This document shows, piece after piece, positions 1 to 8,079 of a stretch of 64,000 nucleotides of DNA (position 1 is the first letter of the stretch; each line of letters opens with the position of its first letter). A program made the position numbers and the translations under genes. A model generated the notes under the pieces. That model saw only the letters and a program-made list of their open reading frames with translations, made no database searches and was not told the origin of the DNA. The stretch is from Roseateles sp. (GTDB lineage Bacteria; Pseudomonadota; Gammaproteobacteria; Burkholderiales; Burkholderiaceae), in the NCBI GenBank assembly GCA_019232985.1, contig JAFAMW010000004.1, positions 1 through 64,000 on the forward strand. Direction: 5' to 3'.

Positions 1-201
1 ACGCCCTGCTGTGCGGGGCCGGGCACAACCTGAGGATGATCCTGCGGCACCTGCGGGTGCTTTATTGCGCCTTGTTGGGCTTGGTCGCCATGGCGATCAC
101 GTGGGGGCTGCAAGCGGCCTCGGCCATGTTGCGACTCCGCGCCGCCAACTCATACCGGCCGACGCTGGTGCGCGGCTGAAAACGAGTTGTTCAGGGCGGA
201 C
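1..201 (+). mobile_element. Right end of an IS5-like insertion sequence (rest lies left of the window)
   Basis: The first 179 bases encode the C-terminus of a transposase and are followed by about 22 non-coding bases ending in GTTGTTCAGGGCGGAC, which looks like a terminal inverted repeat. Reading of the neighbouring gene on the minus strand loses its family resemblance exactly where this sequence begins, so the element appears to sit inside that gene. The boundary near 201 is inferred from that loss of resemblance. The left end and the target duplication are outside the window; CATG at 202-205 is a possible duplicated target but cannot be tested here. Confidence 0.6.
3..179 (+). CDS. IS5-family transposase, C-terminal fragment (5' end outside window)
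   Basis: An open frame enters from the left edge and ends with TGA at 177-179, giving 58 residues. It contains GAGHNLRMILRHLR, the pattern found near the C-terminus of IS5-family DDE transposases, where a Gly-x-Gly-His-Asn-Leu-Arg block follows the last catalytic region. The catalytic residues lie off-window, so activity cannot be judged. It belongs to the element whose right end lies at about 201. Confidence 0.6.
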   Translation, partial: ALLCGAGHNLRMILRHLRVLYCALLGLVAMAITWGLQAASAMLRLRAANSYRPTLVRG

Positions 202-879
202 CATGTAGTTCTGCGTCGTGAGCAGAAAGGGCTCGAGCGCCGTGAACTCGGCCGCGTCGGCGCGCCGCGCGAGCACGGCCAAGCCCGTGTAGTAGCCGGT
301 CGCGAAGTAGTCGATGCGACCGAGCTTGAGCTTGTCGAAGTTGTGCGCGGCGTCGACGCCGGGCTCGAGCCGCAGGCGCGCGGCGAGCGCGCGGCCTTCG
401 GCGCCGCCGAGTTCGTTGCCGGCCGACACGCCGCCGCGCAGGCCGACGAGGTCGCCGACGCCGGCGTAGGGCAGGTGCCGGCGCTTGAGCGCGAACGCGG
501 CGATCGGGTTGCTGAACGCCGGCGTCGGCACGTAGCGCAGGTAGGCGCGCCGCTCGGGCGTGTCCTTGAGCGTGACGACCATGTCGACCTCGCCCGCTTC
601 GGCGAGCGCAAGCACGCGCTTCCACGGGCCCTCGTAGCGGACCTCGTAGCGCAGGCCGAGCCGGCGCAGGACCTCGACGGTCAGGTCGATGCTCGCGCCG
701 CGCAGCGCGTGGCCGTCGTACCAGTGCAGCGGCGGGTAGGCGGGGTCGGCGGTGACGATCACGCGGTCGCAGACGGCGCGCGCCGGGGGCGGGGCGGACG
801 CGGCGGCCGCTGCGCTCGCGAGCGGCGCCGTCGCGAGCCAGAGCAGGGCGGTGAGCACGGCGCGCGGCGTCGGGGACAT
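202..879 (-). pseudogene. Periplasmic substrate-binding protein (SBP_bac_3-like), 3' end cut by an insertion sequence
   Basis: The ATG at 879 opens a signal peptide (MSPTPRAVLTALLWLATAP, cleavage probably after an Ala-rich stretch) followed by a type 3 solute-binding fold: DPAYPPLHWYDG, then RRLGLRYEVRYEGPWKRVL and GEVDMVVTLKDTPER. Such proteins normally bind an amino acid or similar small ligand for an ABC importer, or act as a stand-alone sensor; no permease or ATPase gene is next to it. Family-like sequence runs to about TTQNYMV (residue 225), after which the frame continues into insertion-sequence DNA and stops at 97 with an unrelated tail. The last 20-50 residues of the second lobe are therefore missing. 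A TTG at 900 could add seven residues but the ATG is the better start. Confidence 0.7.
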
Positions 880-990
880 GGACCTGATTGTCGACGGCAA
901 TCATTGCCCGTCGCGCAAAAAGCGCGACAAATCCGGCGCGTCAGCGGCGCGAAGGCGGGCCTGTCCGGCGGTAGGCGGCTGTCCCGGAAA

Positions 991-1003
991 GCAATTTCAT
1001 TGC
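991..1003. promoter_or_regulatory. Small inverted repeat upstream of the 1107 gene
   Basis: GCAAT-TTC-ATTGC is a perfect 5-base inverted repeat about 105 bases before the start codon of the gene at 1107, in the only AT-richer stretch of the 200-base gap. A weak promoter-like pair (TTGCAT at 1000, CATAAA at 1025, spacing 19) overlaps it. A binding site is only a suggestion. Confidence 0.25.
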
Positions 1004-1106
1004 ATGCGCGCGGAATCACGCCTCCATAAAGTGCGCACATCGCCCCGGCCCGCGCGGCCCCGCGCGTGTGTTGGGAAGGGCGATATTCATTCGGGAGGTT
1101 ACCGAG

Positions 1107-2156
1107 ATGAGCACAGTCACCGCTACGGCCCCCACCTACGAAATCGACAATGGCGTACGCCATCTGTTGACGACGCAAAACCTCGCCGAACTCGGCGTCA
1201 CCTGGGACTCGCTGCAGACCTTCCTGGCGTCGCCCTATCTGCAGATCAACGGCCAGTCGCCGGACGGCATATCGATCAACGAATCGACCTTCGGCGACTA
1301 TTCGGGCCCGACCGCCGCGGCGCTGGGCTGGATGGCCTATATGAATGTCGGCGAGCCGCTGATCGAAGTGCGCGCGGACATCGTCCAGCCCCCCGCCGAC
1401 GTGCTGTCCTCGCGCGTCTACGTGAATCGTTCGGGCGAGTCGAGGGCGTTCGACGAGTCGATCGACTTCACGATCTCCAACACGATCAGCTGGACCTTGC
1501 AGGCGACGGCCCAGCTCACCTTCGGCGGCCGCGCCAGCGCCGCGCTGACGGTGGAACTGCAAAAGAGCCTGGAAAGCAGTCTTGCGCGCACGACGTCGAC
1601 GACGCATATCGAGCACAACCATCCGAACGGCGATGGCACGGAAGACCAGTCCATGACGGCGACCACCACGACCACCACGACGACCGACACCGGCACCGGC
1701 TCCGCGACCGGCACGGCGGAGGAATTCGCGCAGCTGATGCTCGGCATCACCGGCTCGGTCGGCGGATCGCTGACGACCTCGTGGACGTCGCGCTCGTCGC
1801 TGTCGGGCGGCATCGTGGCGAACGGCCGTGTCGAAACCATGGCCACGCAGCGGCGCCAGATCAGGCAATTCATCTACACCCTGCCGATCGACGTGGCCGG
1901 GTATGTCGCCTTGCACTACGCCCAGCCGGTGCCCGTCGGCGACTCCCCGCCGCAGGCCGCGTCGTCCACCGAAGTCAACGTGATCGCGCGCAACATCGCC
2001 ATGCTCAACAACCTGCTGCCGGCGGGGCAATCCTATTTGTCGAAGGGCATCGCGGAAACCGTCTCGACGCTCGCGGTCGAGCACACCGTTTTCGCGACGG
2101 AGATGGTTTATCCCGTGGCGGGCGACCTCAACCAGGATCGGCCGCACTACCTCTAA
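1107..2156 (+). CDS. Unknown protein, possible aerolysin/ETX-MTX2-like pore-forming protein
   Basis: This 349-residue protein is not confidently recognised. The ATG at 1107 is fixed by GGGAGG eight bases upstream; an earlier start at 1068 has no such site. There is no signal peptide and no hydrophobic membrane helix. Residues 104-165 are long Ser/Thr-rich alternating strands (VYVNRSGESRAFDESIDFTI onward). A threonine run follows at 185-193, then a second alternating strand region (LTTSWTSRSSLSGGIV, about 222-237). A pair of long amphipathic strands flanking a small-residue segment (about 207-221) is how aerolysin, epsilon-toxin and MTX2-type beta-pore formers build their membrane hairpin. That resemblance is pattern-level only. 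Its partner gene starts 31 bases downstream, and a phospholipase C gene converges on the pair. Confidence 0.45.
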   Translation: MSTVTATAPTYEIDNGVRHLLTTQNLAELGVTWDSLQTFLASPYLQINGQSPDGISINESTFGDYSGPTAAALGWMAYMNVGEPLIEVRADIVQPPADVLSSRVYVNRSGESRAFDESIDFTISNTISWTLQATAQLTFGGRASAALTVELQKSLESSLARTTSTTHIEHNHPNGDGTEDQSMTATTTTTTTTDTGTGSATGTAEEFAQLMLGITGSVGGSLTTSWTSRSSLSGGIVANGRVETMATQRRQIRQFIYTLPIDVAGYVALHYAQPVPVGDSPPQAASSTEVNVIARNIAMLNNLLPAGQSYLSKGIAETVSTLAVEHTVFATEMVYPVAGDLNQDRPHYL

Positions 2157-2186
2157 GCGGTCGTCACGAACCAGGAGGACTTCATC

Positions 2187-2573
2187 ATGGTCTTCGACAA
2201 TATTTTCCAGACGGCGCAGGGCGCCTCCCAATCCGGCGTCGCCGCGCAAGGCCACGTCGCCGGCTATCTCCCCACGACGCCGGCCGAGACCGTGACCGTG
2301 CCGCCGCACGACCCGGCGCGGCCGTTCACGCCGGGGCCCCAGGATCCGAAAATCGTGCGCGAAACCGCGCCGGCGGCGCAGGCCGTCTTCGACCTGATCG
2401 GCGCCCTCACGCAGACCCTGGGGCAATCGGCCGCGCAGCAGAGCACGATCTTCAACGACCCGGCCACGACCGTCGACACGGCGTCGCCGATCATGAGCCA
2501 GGGCGATCAGATCACGCGCATGTACCCCGACACCACGCCGACGCCGAGCACCCCCACGCCGCCGGCGAGCTGA
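2187..2573 (+). CDS. Unknown 128-residue protein, partner of the 1107 gene
   Basis: The ATG at 2187 has a strong AGGAGG site eight bases upstream and follows the preceding stop by 30 bases, so the two genes are probably one operon. The protein has no signal peptide or membrane helix. Its ends are low in complexity: the N-terminal half is rich in Pro, Thr and Gln, and the C-terminus is a Thr-Pro tail (TPTPSTPTPPAS). A short central stretch (about residues 60-80, AAQAVFDLIGALTQTLGQSA) could form an amphipathic helix. I recognise no family. It could be a chaperone, immunity or secretion partner for the neighbouring protein, but nothing in the sequence proves that. Confidence 0.5.
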   Translation: MVFDNIFQTAQGASQSGVAAQGHVAGYLPTTPAETVTVPPHDPARPFTPGPQDPKIVRETAPAAQAVFDLIGALTQTLGQSAAQQSTIFNDPATTVDTASPIMSQGDQITRMYPDTTPTPSTPTPPAS

Positions 2574-2584
2574 CGGCCGGCGCC

Positions 2585-4687
2585 TCAGCCCGGGGCGCCG
2601 AACGCCGGGTCGCTGATCGACGGCCGCCCGGTCTGGACCAGCCCGGCGAGGCGACGTCGGTACGCGGCGTCGGCCGGCTGGGTCACGAGCAGGTCGTACC
2701 AGCCCTGCGTGGCCTGTAGCGGCAGCTCGACCGTGCGGGTCTCGTGCGGGCGCAGGCGGATCGAGCGGTCCTTGATTTCGCGGTACAGCGGTGCGGCGAG
2801 TCGCAGCTCGACGGGCGCTTCGCCCGGGTTGTGCAGCGCCAGCCGCAAGCGCGGCGTCGCGCCGCCCGGGGCGACGCCGTGGACGCGCGGCTCGGCGCCG
2901 CCGAGGCGGCCCGCGAACTCGCGGTGGAACGATCCCGGCCCGGTCACGACCCAGTCGTAGCGGCCGCCGGCCGCGGCGGGCAGCAGGTCCTGCAGCGCCT
3001 TGCCGGCCTCGACCGTGTAGCCGCGCGGCGCGTCGCCCATGGATGCGCTCACGCGGAAATGCGCGCCCGCGCGGCCGCGGTTCGCGAAACTGAACTGCCA
3101 GCCCGCGCCGGCCGCCTCGCCGCGCACCTCGAGGTCGTAGGGCAGCGGCCGCGCAGGGCGCGTGCCGGGCTCCTGGCGCGGCAGCGCGCCGGCGCTCGCC
3201 GCGAACGGCGCGAGCGCGAAGTCCGGGTGGCGCGCGCGGTCGGCCGGCGTATAGGCGACGGTCGGGGGCAGCGCGGAATTGATGTCGGCAGCCGCGTCGG
3301 GCGCGCTCGCGCCGAAGTCGAACGCCGACGTGAGGTCGCCGCAGACCGCGCGGCGCCACGGCGTGATGTTGGGCTCGAACACGGGCGTGCCCGGGCCGCC
3401 GAAGCGGCGCTCGACGAAGCGCAGGATCGAGGTGTGGTCGAACACCTCCGAGCAGACCCAGCCGCCGCGCGTCCACGGCGAGACGACGAGCATCGGCACG
3501 CGCATGCCGAGGCCAAAGGGCCCGGCCGGGTTCGCTGCGTCGCCCGCATAGCGCTCGAGCGCGGTGTCGACGGTCGAGCGCCCGCGCGCCGCGTCGGGCG
3601 TCGGCGGGATCACGTGGTCGAAGAAGCCGTCGTTCTCGTCGTAGGTGATGAACAGCGCGGTGCGCGCCCAGACGGCGGGGTTCGCGGTCAGCGCGTCCAG
3701 CACCTGCGCGATATACCAGGCGCCGTAGTTCGGCGGCCAGTTCGGGTGCTCGCTATAGGCCTCGGGCGCGACGATCCACGCCACCTGCGGCAGGCGGCCC
3801 GCGCCGATGTCGGCGCGCAGGTCGTCGAGCAGGCGCTCGCCGGGCCGGCTCGCGACGCGCGTGCCGCGGCGCGCGCGCTCGTACAGCGGTTCGCCGGGGC
3901 GCGCGTCGCGGTAGGCCTTGAAGTACAGCAGCGAGTTGTCGCCGTAGTTGCCGATCGTCGCGTCCTGCGTGCAGCCCCAGGCGCCCGCGGCGTCGAGGCC
4001 GAGGCCTTCGTCCTGGTAGACCCGCCAGCTGATGCCCGCGCGCTCGAGCCGCTCGGGAAACGTGGTCCAGGCGTAGCCGGCCTCGGCGTTCGTGACGACC
4101 GGGCCGCCGCCCGTGCCGTCGTTGCCGGTCCAGCCGGTCCACAGGTGGTAGCGGTTCGGGTCGGTCGGGCCGAGCAGCGCGCAGTGGTAGGCGTCGCAGA
4201 TCGTGAACGCGTCGGCGAGCGCGTGGTGGAACGGGATGTCGCGGCGCTTCAGGTGCGCCATCGTCGCGCGGCCCTTGGCCGCGATCCAGCCGTCGTGGCG
4301 GCCGCCGTTCGCGGCGCGCTGCGTCGTCGCCCAGTCGTGCGGCGTGCCCTCGAGAAAGCGCAGGCCGAGGCCGGGCAGGTCGGGCCGGAACGGCAGCTGC
4401 GCGCCGCCGTCGGCCGGCTGCTCCCAGACCGGCCGGCCGTCGGGCAGGCGGTCGGGGCGCGGGTCGCCGAAGCCGCGCACGCCGCGCAGCGTGCCGAAGT
4501 AATGGTCGAACGAGCGGTTCTCCTGCATCAGCACGATCACATGCTCGACGTCGGCGAGGCTGCCCGCGCCTTCGCGCGGCGCGAGCGCGAGCGCCTTGCG
4601 GATCGCCGCGGGCCAGGCCTGGTGCGCGCTTGCGGCAGCGCTCGCCGCGGCGAAACGAAGCAGGCGGCGGCGGCTCGGGGATTGCAT
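2585..4687 (-). CDS. plcN: Phospholipase C, non-haemolytic PlcN type, Tat-exported
   Basis: This 700-residue enzyme belongs to the bacterial phospholipase C / acid phosphatase family, which cuts phosphatidylcholine and related lipids to diacylglycerol and a phospho-head group. The N-terminus carries a twin-arginine signal (SRRRLLRF at residues 5-12) before a hydrophobic Ala-rich stretch, so export folded through Tat is expected. Family motifs are plain: MQENRSFDHYFG (about 54-65) and YDENDGFFDHV (about 350). Two C-terminal beta-rich repeats after residue 500 match the DUF756 tail of this family, and the length is normal. The ATG at 4687 is chosen because it begins the Tat signal. The gene is third in an operon after a TonB receptor and a phosphodiesterase, pointing to use of phospholipid head groups; a role in attack on other cells is equally possible. 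Confidence 0.88.
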   Translation of the reverse strand: MQSPSRRRLLRFAAASAAASAHQAWPAAIRKALALAPREGAGSLADVEHVIVLMQENRSFDHYFGTLRGVRGFGDPRPDRLPDGRPVWEQPADGGAQLPFRPDLPGLGLRFLEGTPHDWATTQRAANGGRHDGWIAAKGRATMAHLKRRDIPFHHALADAFTICDAYHCALLGPTDPNRYHLWTGWTGNDGTGGGPVVTNAEAGYAWTTFPERLERAGISWRVYQDEGLGLDAAGAWGCTQDATIGNYGDNSLLYFKAYRDARPGEPLYERARRGTRVASRPGERLLDDLRADIGAGRLPQVAWIVAPEAYSEHPNWPPNYGAWYIAQVLDALTANPAVWARTALFITYDENDGFFDHVIPPTPDAARGRSTVDTALERYAGDAANPAGPFGLGMRVPMLVVSPWTRGGWVCSEVFDHTSILRFVERRFGGPGTPVFEPNITPWRRAVCGDLTSAFDFGASAPDAAADINSALPPTVAYTPADRARHPDFALAPFAASAGALPRQEPGTRPARPLPYDLEVRGEAAGAGWQFSFANRGRAGAHFRVSASMGDAPRGYTVEAGKALQDLLPAAAGGRYDWVVTGPGSFHREFAGRLGGAEPRVHGVAPGGATPRLRLALHNPGEAPVELRLAAPLYREIKDRSIRLRPHETRTVELPLQATQGWYDLLVTQPADAAYRRRLAGLVQTGRPSISDPAFGAPG

Positions 4688-4728
4688 GTCGGAAGATCCT
4701 GTGGGGCGCGCCGTGGTCGGCGCTTGTC

Positions 4729-5526
4729 TTAGGCGCCGGCGAGCCGCGCGAGCGCGAAGCGCCGGATGCCGAGCTGCGAGCGCGGCCAGTCGGCGGGTTC
4801 GCGCCGCGCGTCGCCGTCGTGCGGTAGCCAGACGAACGGGACCTCGCGCTCGGCGGCCGTGTCGCCGCCATGCGTGCGGTCGACGCTCATGCCGTGGTCG
4901 CTCGTGAGGACCACGTCGTAGCCGTCCGCGAGCCATTCGGGCACGCGCAGCGCGAGCTGCTGGTCGAGCCGGCGCGCGGCGTGCTCGTAGGCCGAGGACT
5001 CGCCGCCGTGCAGGTGACCGGCGTTGTCGAGGCCCATCGGGTGGACGAACAGCAGGTCGGGGGCGTGGCGGCGGCGCAGGTCCTCGGCGTCGACGAGCAG
5101 GTGCGAGTCCGGGTAGTCGTCCTCGTAGTACCAGCGGCCGGCCGCGACGCCGCGCGCCGCGCAGGCCGCGCTGCGGTGCCGCGCGGGCTCGAAGACCTCG
5201 CCGGCGAGCAGTTCGTAGAACCAGTGGTAGGCCGCGACCGCGCTGCGCCGGCCCTGCGCGTGGAGTTCGTCGAACAGCGTGTCGTCGCAGCGCAGGCCGG
5301 CCTGCGCGTTGGACACGACGCCGAGCTCGACCGGGCGGCGCCCGGCCAGCACGGTCGCGTAGAGCGGCCGCGACAGGCTCGGCAGCTCGCAGCGCAGCGT
5401 GTCCCAGCGCGCGCGGCCGGCCTCCAGCAGCGCGAGCAGGAAGCCCATGCAGCGACGCGCGGTGTCGTCGCGCAAACCGTCGACGAGGACCAGCACCAGG
5501 CGGCGCGGCGTCTCGGTTGGGTTCAT
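4729..5526 (-). CDS. Alkaline-phosphatase-superfamily phosphodiesterase / nucleotide pyrophosphatase-like
   Basis: The 265-residue protein has the metal-binding skeleton of the type I phosphodiesterase/nucleotide pyrophosphatase family: Asp16-Gly in VLVDGLRDD, a candidate Ser nucleophile in LPSLSRP (50-52), Asp167 and His171 in GLDNAGHLHG, Asp210-His211 in TSDHGM and His219. It should release or cleave phosphate esters with two zinc-like ions. No signal peptide is visible, so unlike the neighbouring phospholipase it may act in the cytoplasm on imported diesters. It is shorter than typical NPP enzymes and lacks their insertion domains. It lies between the TonB receptor gene (41-base gap) and plcN (41-base gap), all on the minus strand. 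The natural substrate cannot be read from sequence; a glycerophosphodiester is a reasonable guess. Confidence 0.75.
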   Translation of the reverse strand: MNPTETPRRLVLVLVDGLRDDTARRCMGFLLALLEAGRARWDTLRCELPSLSRPLYATVLAGRRPVELGVVSNAQAGLRCDDTLFDELHAQGRRSAVAAYHWFYELLAGEVFEPARHRSAACAARGVAAGRWYYEDDYPDSHLLVDAEDLRRRHAPDLLFVHPMGLDNAGHLHGGESSAYEHAARRLDQQLALRVPEWLADGYDVVLTSDHGMSVDRTHGGDTAAEREVPFVWLPHDGDARREPADWPRSQLGIRRFALARLAGA

Positions 5527-5567
5527 GGCATGGCCTTCTTTGCTGCTACTGCTACTCGGGTGAGGCG

Positions 5568-7841
5568 TCAGAACTTGCCGGCGAAGGTCACGGTGAACTC
5601 GCGCGGCGCGCCCGGCAGCAGGGTCTGCGCGGTGCCGTTCGGGTCGGTGTTCACGAAGCCGTTGCTGCCGAGCGTCGAAATGTAGCGGACGTCGCCGAGG
5701 TTGGTCACGTTCAGCTGCACGCTCGAGGCCTTCAGGTAGGCCATGGCCGGGAAGCGGTATCCGGCGCTGAGGTTCAGCAGCGTGCGGCCCGGCACCGAGG
5801 CGTCGTTGGTGTAGCTGTAGTAGCGGCGCGACATGTAGTCGACGCCGAAGTCGCCGAACAGGCGGCCGTCGTCGTAGCCCAGGATCGAGCGCAGCATCGT
5901 GCTCGGCGCGTCGACGACGCGCTTGCCGGCCGTCGCGTAGGTCGTGCCGCCGCTGACGATGTCGCTGTTGTACTTCGAGCTGCTTTCGCTGAGGCTGTTG
6001 AACCAGTTCACGTTGGGCATCAGGCGCAGCGACAGCGCCGCCTCGAGGCCGTAGGAGCGCACGCCGCCGACGTTCGACAGCACGACCGGGTTGCCCTGGA
6101 TGCCCGAGCCCGGCTGGACCGCGAGCAGGCGGTCGTGGAAGTTCACGAGGTAGGCGGTCAGGCTGCCCTGGTAGAGCTTGCCCTGGGTGCGCCAGCCGCC
6201 TTCGAAGGTGTCCGAGGTCTCGGGCTTGAGCGTGCCCTTGATCGCGTCGAAGCCGGCCTGGGTCGTCGCCCACGGCGTCGTGCCCGTCGCGGCGGCCTGG
6301 AACGCGCGCATATTGCGCGCGTACTCGGCGAACAGCTCGTCGCTGGCGGTGAGCTGGTAGTTCAGGCCGGCCTGGGGCAGGAAGTTCTTCTTCGACTCGA
6401 CCGTGCCCGAGGGGTTGCCGCTGCTGACCTGCGCTTCGCCGTCGGTCGAGACGGCGAGGCTCTTGAAGCCGGCCGTGAGCGTCAGCTGGCGCGTCGCGGT
6501 CCAGGTGTCGCCGAGCCAGAACTGGTTCGTGTTCGTCCGGAACCGGTACTGCCACTGCGTGGCGAACGGGTTGCTCGGGAAGTCGTACGGCGAGGGCACC
6601 GCCGTCGGCGAGACCGCGTAGAAGCGGCGCGCCTGGTCGAAGTGGTTGGTCTCGTGCCAGAGGCCGAACTTGATCGTGTGCTCGCCGAGCTCGAGGTCGA
6701 AGTTGCCGATCTCGCCGCTGCGGTGGATCCGGTACTCGGTCGTGCGCAGCGCGATCGGCGTGCCGTCGGGCGAGGTCGTGTACGGCGTGAACCACAGGCC
6801 GTCGCCCTTGTCGGTGTGGCCGTAGACGGTCAGGTTCGCGTGCAGCTGCTCGGTGATGCGCGTGTCGAGCGTGGCGCCCGCGAGCACGTCGTTGCGCAGG
6901 CCGGCGCCAGCGTAGTAGGCGTCGTCGCACTGCGCGACGTAGGTCGTGCCGTTGTTGCCGCACAGGGTCTTCGCGGCGGTCAGCGCGGCGCCGAAGTTCG
7001 GGTAGTAGTTGTCCCAGTCGTAGCCGAGGCGCTGGATCATCGCGAGCGACATGTCCTGGTAGTCGATCTCGCGGCGCTGCGAGGTGTTGACGAAGGCGCT
7101 CACGCGGGTATCGGCGCTGAGGTCGTCCACGTACTTGAGGTTGACCTGCGACTGGCGCTGCTTGCCCTCGCCCTTCCACTTGCTCGCGTCCTGCGACATG
7201 ACGCTGAGCGCGAAGCGGCCGACGCCGGTCTCGCCGAGGTCGACGCGCGCGAAGGTGCGCGTCTCGTCGTCGCTGCCGAGGGTCTGGCGCAAGTCGACGC
7301 CGAAGGTCCTGGCCGGGTCGCGCGAGTAGAACTGCACGGTGCCGCCGAGGTTGCTCGAAGACGCGGTGTCGAGCGAGCCCGAGCCTTGCGAGACGAGCGC
7401 GCGGCCGACGTTCTCGGCCGAGATCGCGCGGCTGATGTGCAGGCCGTTGAAGTTGCCGTAGGACATGTCGCCGAGCGGCACGTTGTCGAGCGTGAAGCCG
7501 AGCTGGTTCTGCGCGAACGAGCGCAGCGTGATGCGTGCCGACCACTCGTAGTTGCCGAGCGGGTCGGCCGACTGGAAGTTCACGCCGGGCAGGCGCGAGA
7601 TCGTCACCAGCGGGCTTTGGCCGGCCGGCGCCTCGGCGAAGTCCTTGCCGTCGAGGCCCTGGACCGAGCGCACCTGGCCGCGGCCCTGCGTGATCGTGAC
7701 GGCGTCGAGCTGCTGGACGGCGCCGGCGTCGGCATTCGCGGCGGCGGGCGCGTCGGCGGTCTGGGCCTGGGCGCCGGCCGCGAAGGCGAGCGCGAGCGCC
7801 GAGGTCAGGGCGGTGAGGCGTTGGGTGGGGATGCGGGCCAT
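5568..7841 (-). CDS. TonB-dependent outer-membrane receptor (phospholipase-linked)
   Basis: This 757-residue protein has a signal peptide (LTALTSALALAFAAGAQAQ), a plug domain in the first 200 residues (LVTISRLPGVNFQSADPLGN, later TLDNVPLGDMSYG) and a long beta-barrel ending in the terminal Phe typical of outer-membrane barrels (FTVTFAGKF). It imports a ligand using energy from TonB. The ATG at 7841 precedes the signal peptide directly. It heads an operon with a phosphodiesterase and a phospholipase C and is divergent from a DeoR-type regulator, so its ligand may be a phosphorylated compound freed from lipids. That ligand assignment is inference only; the barrel does not have an obvious siderophore signature. 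Confidence 0.85.
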   Translation of the reverse strand: MARIPTQRLTALTSALALAFAAGAQAQTADAPAAANADAGAVQQLDAVTITQGRGQVRSVQGLDGKDFAEAPAGQSPLVTISRLPGVNFQSADPLGNYEWSARITLRSFAQNQLGFTLDNVPLGDMSYGNFNGLHISRAISAENVGRALVSQGSGSLDTASSSNLGGTVQFYSRDPARTFGVDLRQTLGSDDETRTFARVDLGETGVGRFALSVMSQDASKWKGEGKQRQSQVNLKYVDDLSADTRVSAFVNTSQRREIDYQDMSLAMIQRLGYDWDNYYPNFGAALTAAKTLCGNNGTTYVAQCDDAYYAGAGLRNDVLAGATLDTRITEQLHANLTVYGHTDKGDGLWFTPYTTSPDGTPIALRTTEYRIHRSGEIGNFDLELGEHTIKFGLWHETNHFDQARRFYAVSPTAVPSPYDFPSNPFATQWQYRFRTNTNQFWLGDTWTATRQLTLTAGFKSLAVSTDGEAQVSSGNPSGTVESKKNFLPQAGLNYQLTASDELFAEYARNMRAFQAAATGTTPWATTQAGFDAIKGTLKPETSDTFEGGWRTQGKLYQGSLTAYLVNFHDRLLAVQPGSGIQGNPVVLSNVGGVRSYGLEAALSLRLMPNVNWFNSLSESSSKYNSDIVSGGTTYATAGKRVVDAPSTMLRSILGYDDGRLFGDFGVDYMSRRYYSYTNDASVPGRTLLNLSAGYRFPAMAYLKASSVQLNVTNLGDVRYISTLGSNGFVNTDPNGTAQTLLPGAPREFTVTFAGKF

Positions 7842-8079
7842 GGTCGTACGTCTCTGATAGTGGGTTGAAGAAGGCGCCGCGCAGGGCGGCGATGGCGGCC
7901 ACTATCGGCATGCAATGTGACAATACAACTAAATCCAACTAAAACCACACATAAACACCGCGCCGCACAAATCCACGCATGGCTGTCATACTCGGCCGGC
8001 ATCGTTCGCGGTCGCGCACCGAACCGAAGGACATGGCGGTTTGCGCGACCTCAGAAGAAGACGGAGACGAAGAACAACA
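7842..8079. promoter_or_regulatory. Divergent control region with a direct repeat
   Basis: This 238-base gap separates the receptor operon (minus) from the DeoR-type gene (plus). Between 7911 and 7960 it is clearly AT-richer than its surroundings. CAACTAAA occurs twice, at 7926-7933 and 7936-7943, exactly ten bases apart, that is, on the same face of the helix. DeoR-family repressors often bind repeated short sites, so this is the best operator candidate. No convincing -10/-35 pair could be fixed on either strand. Confidence 0.4.

Noticed and set aside
1660..1690. ACC/ACG triplet run as a phase-variable simple repeat
   Set aside because: The codons are mixed and the tract keeps the frame, so it is a Thr-rich protein segment rather than a slipping repeat.
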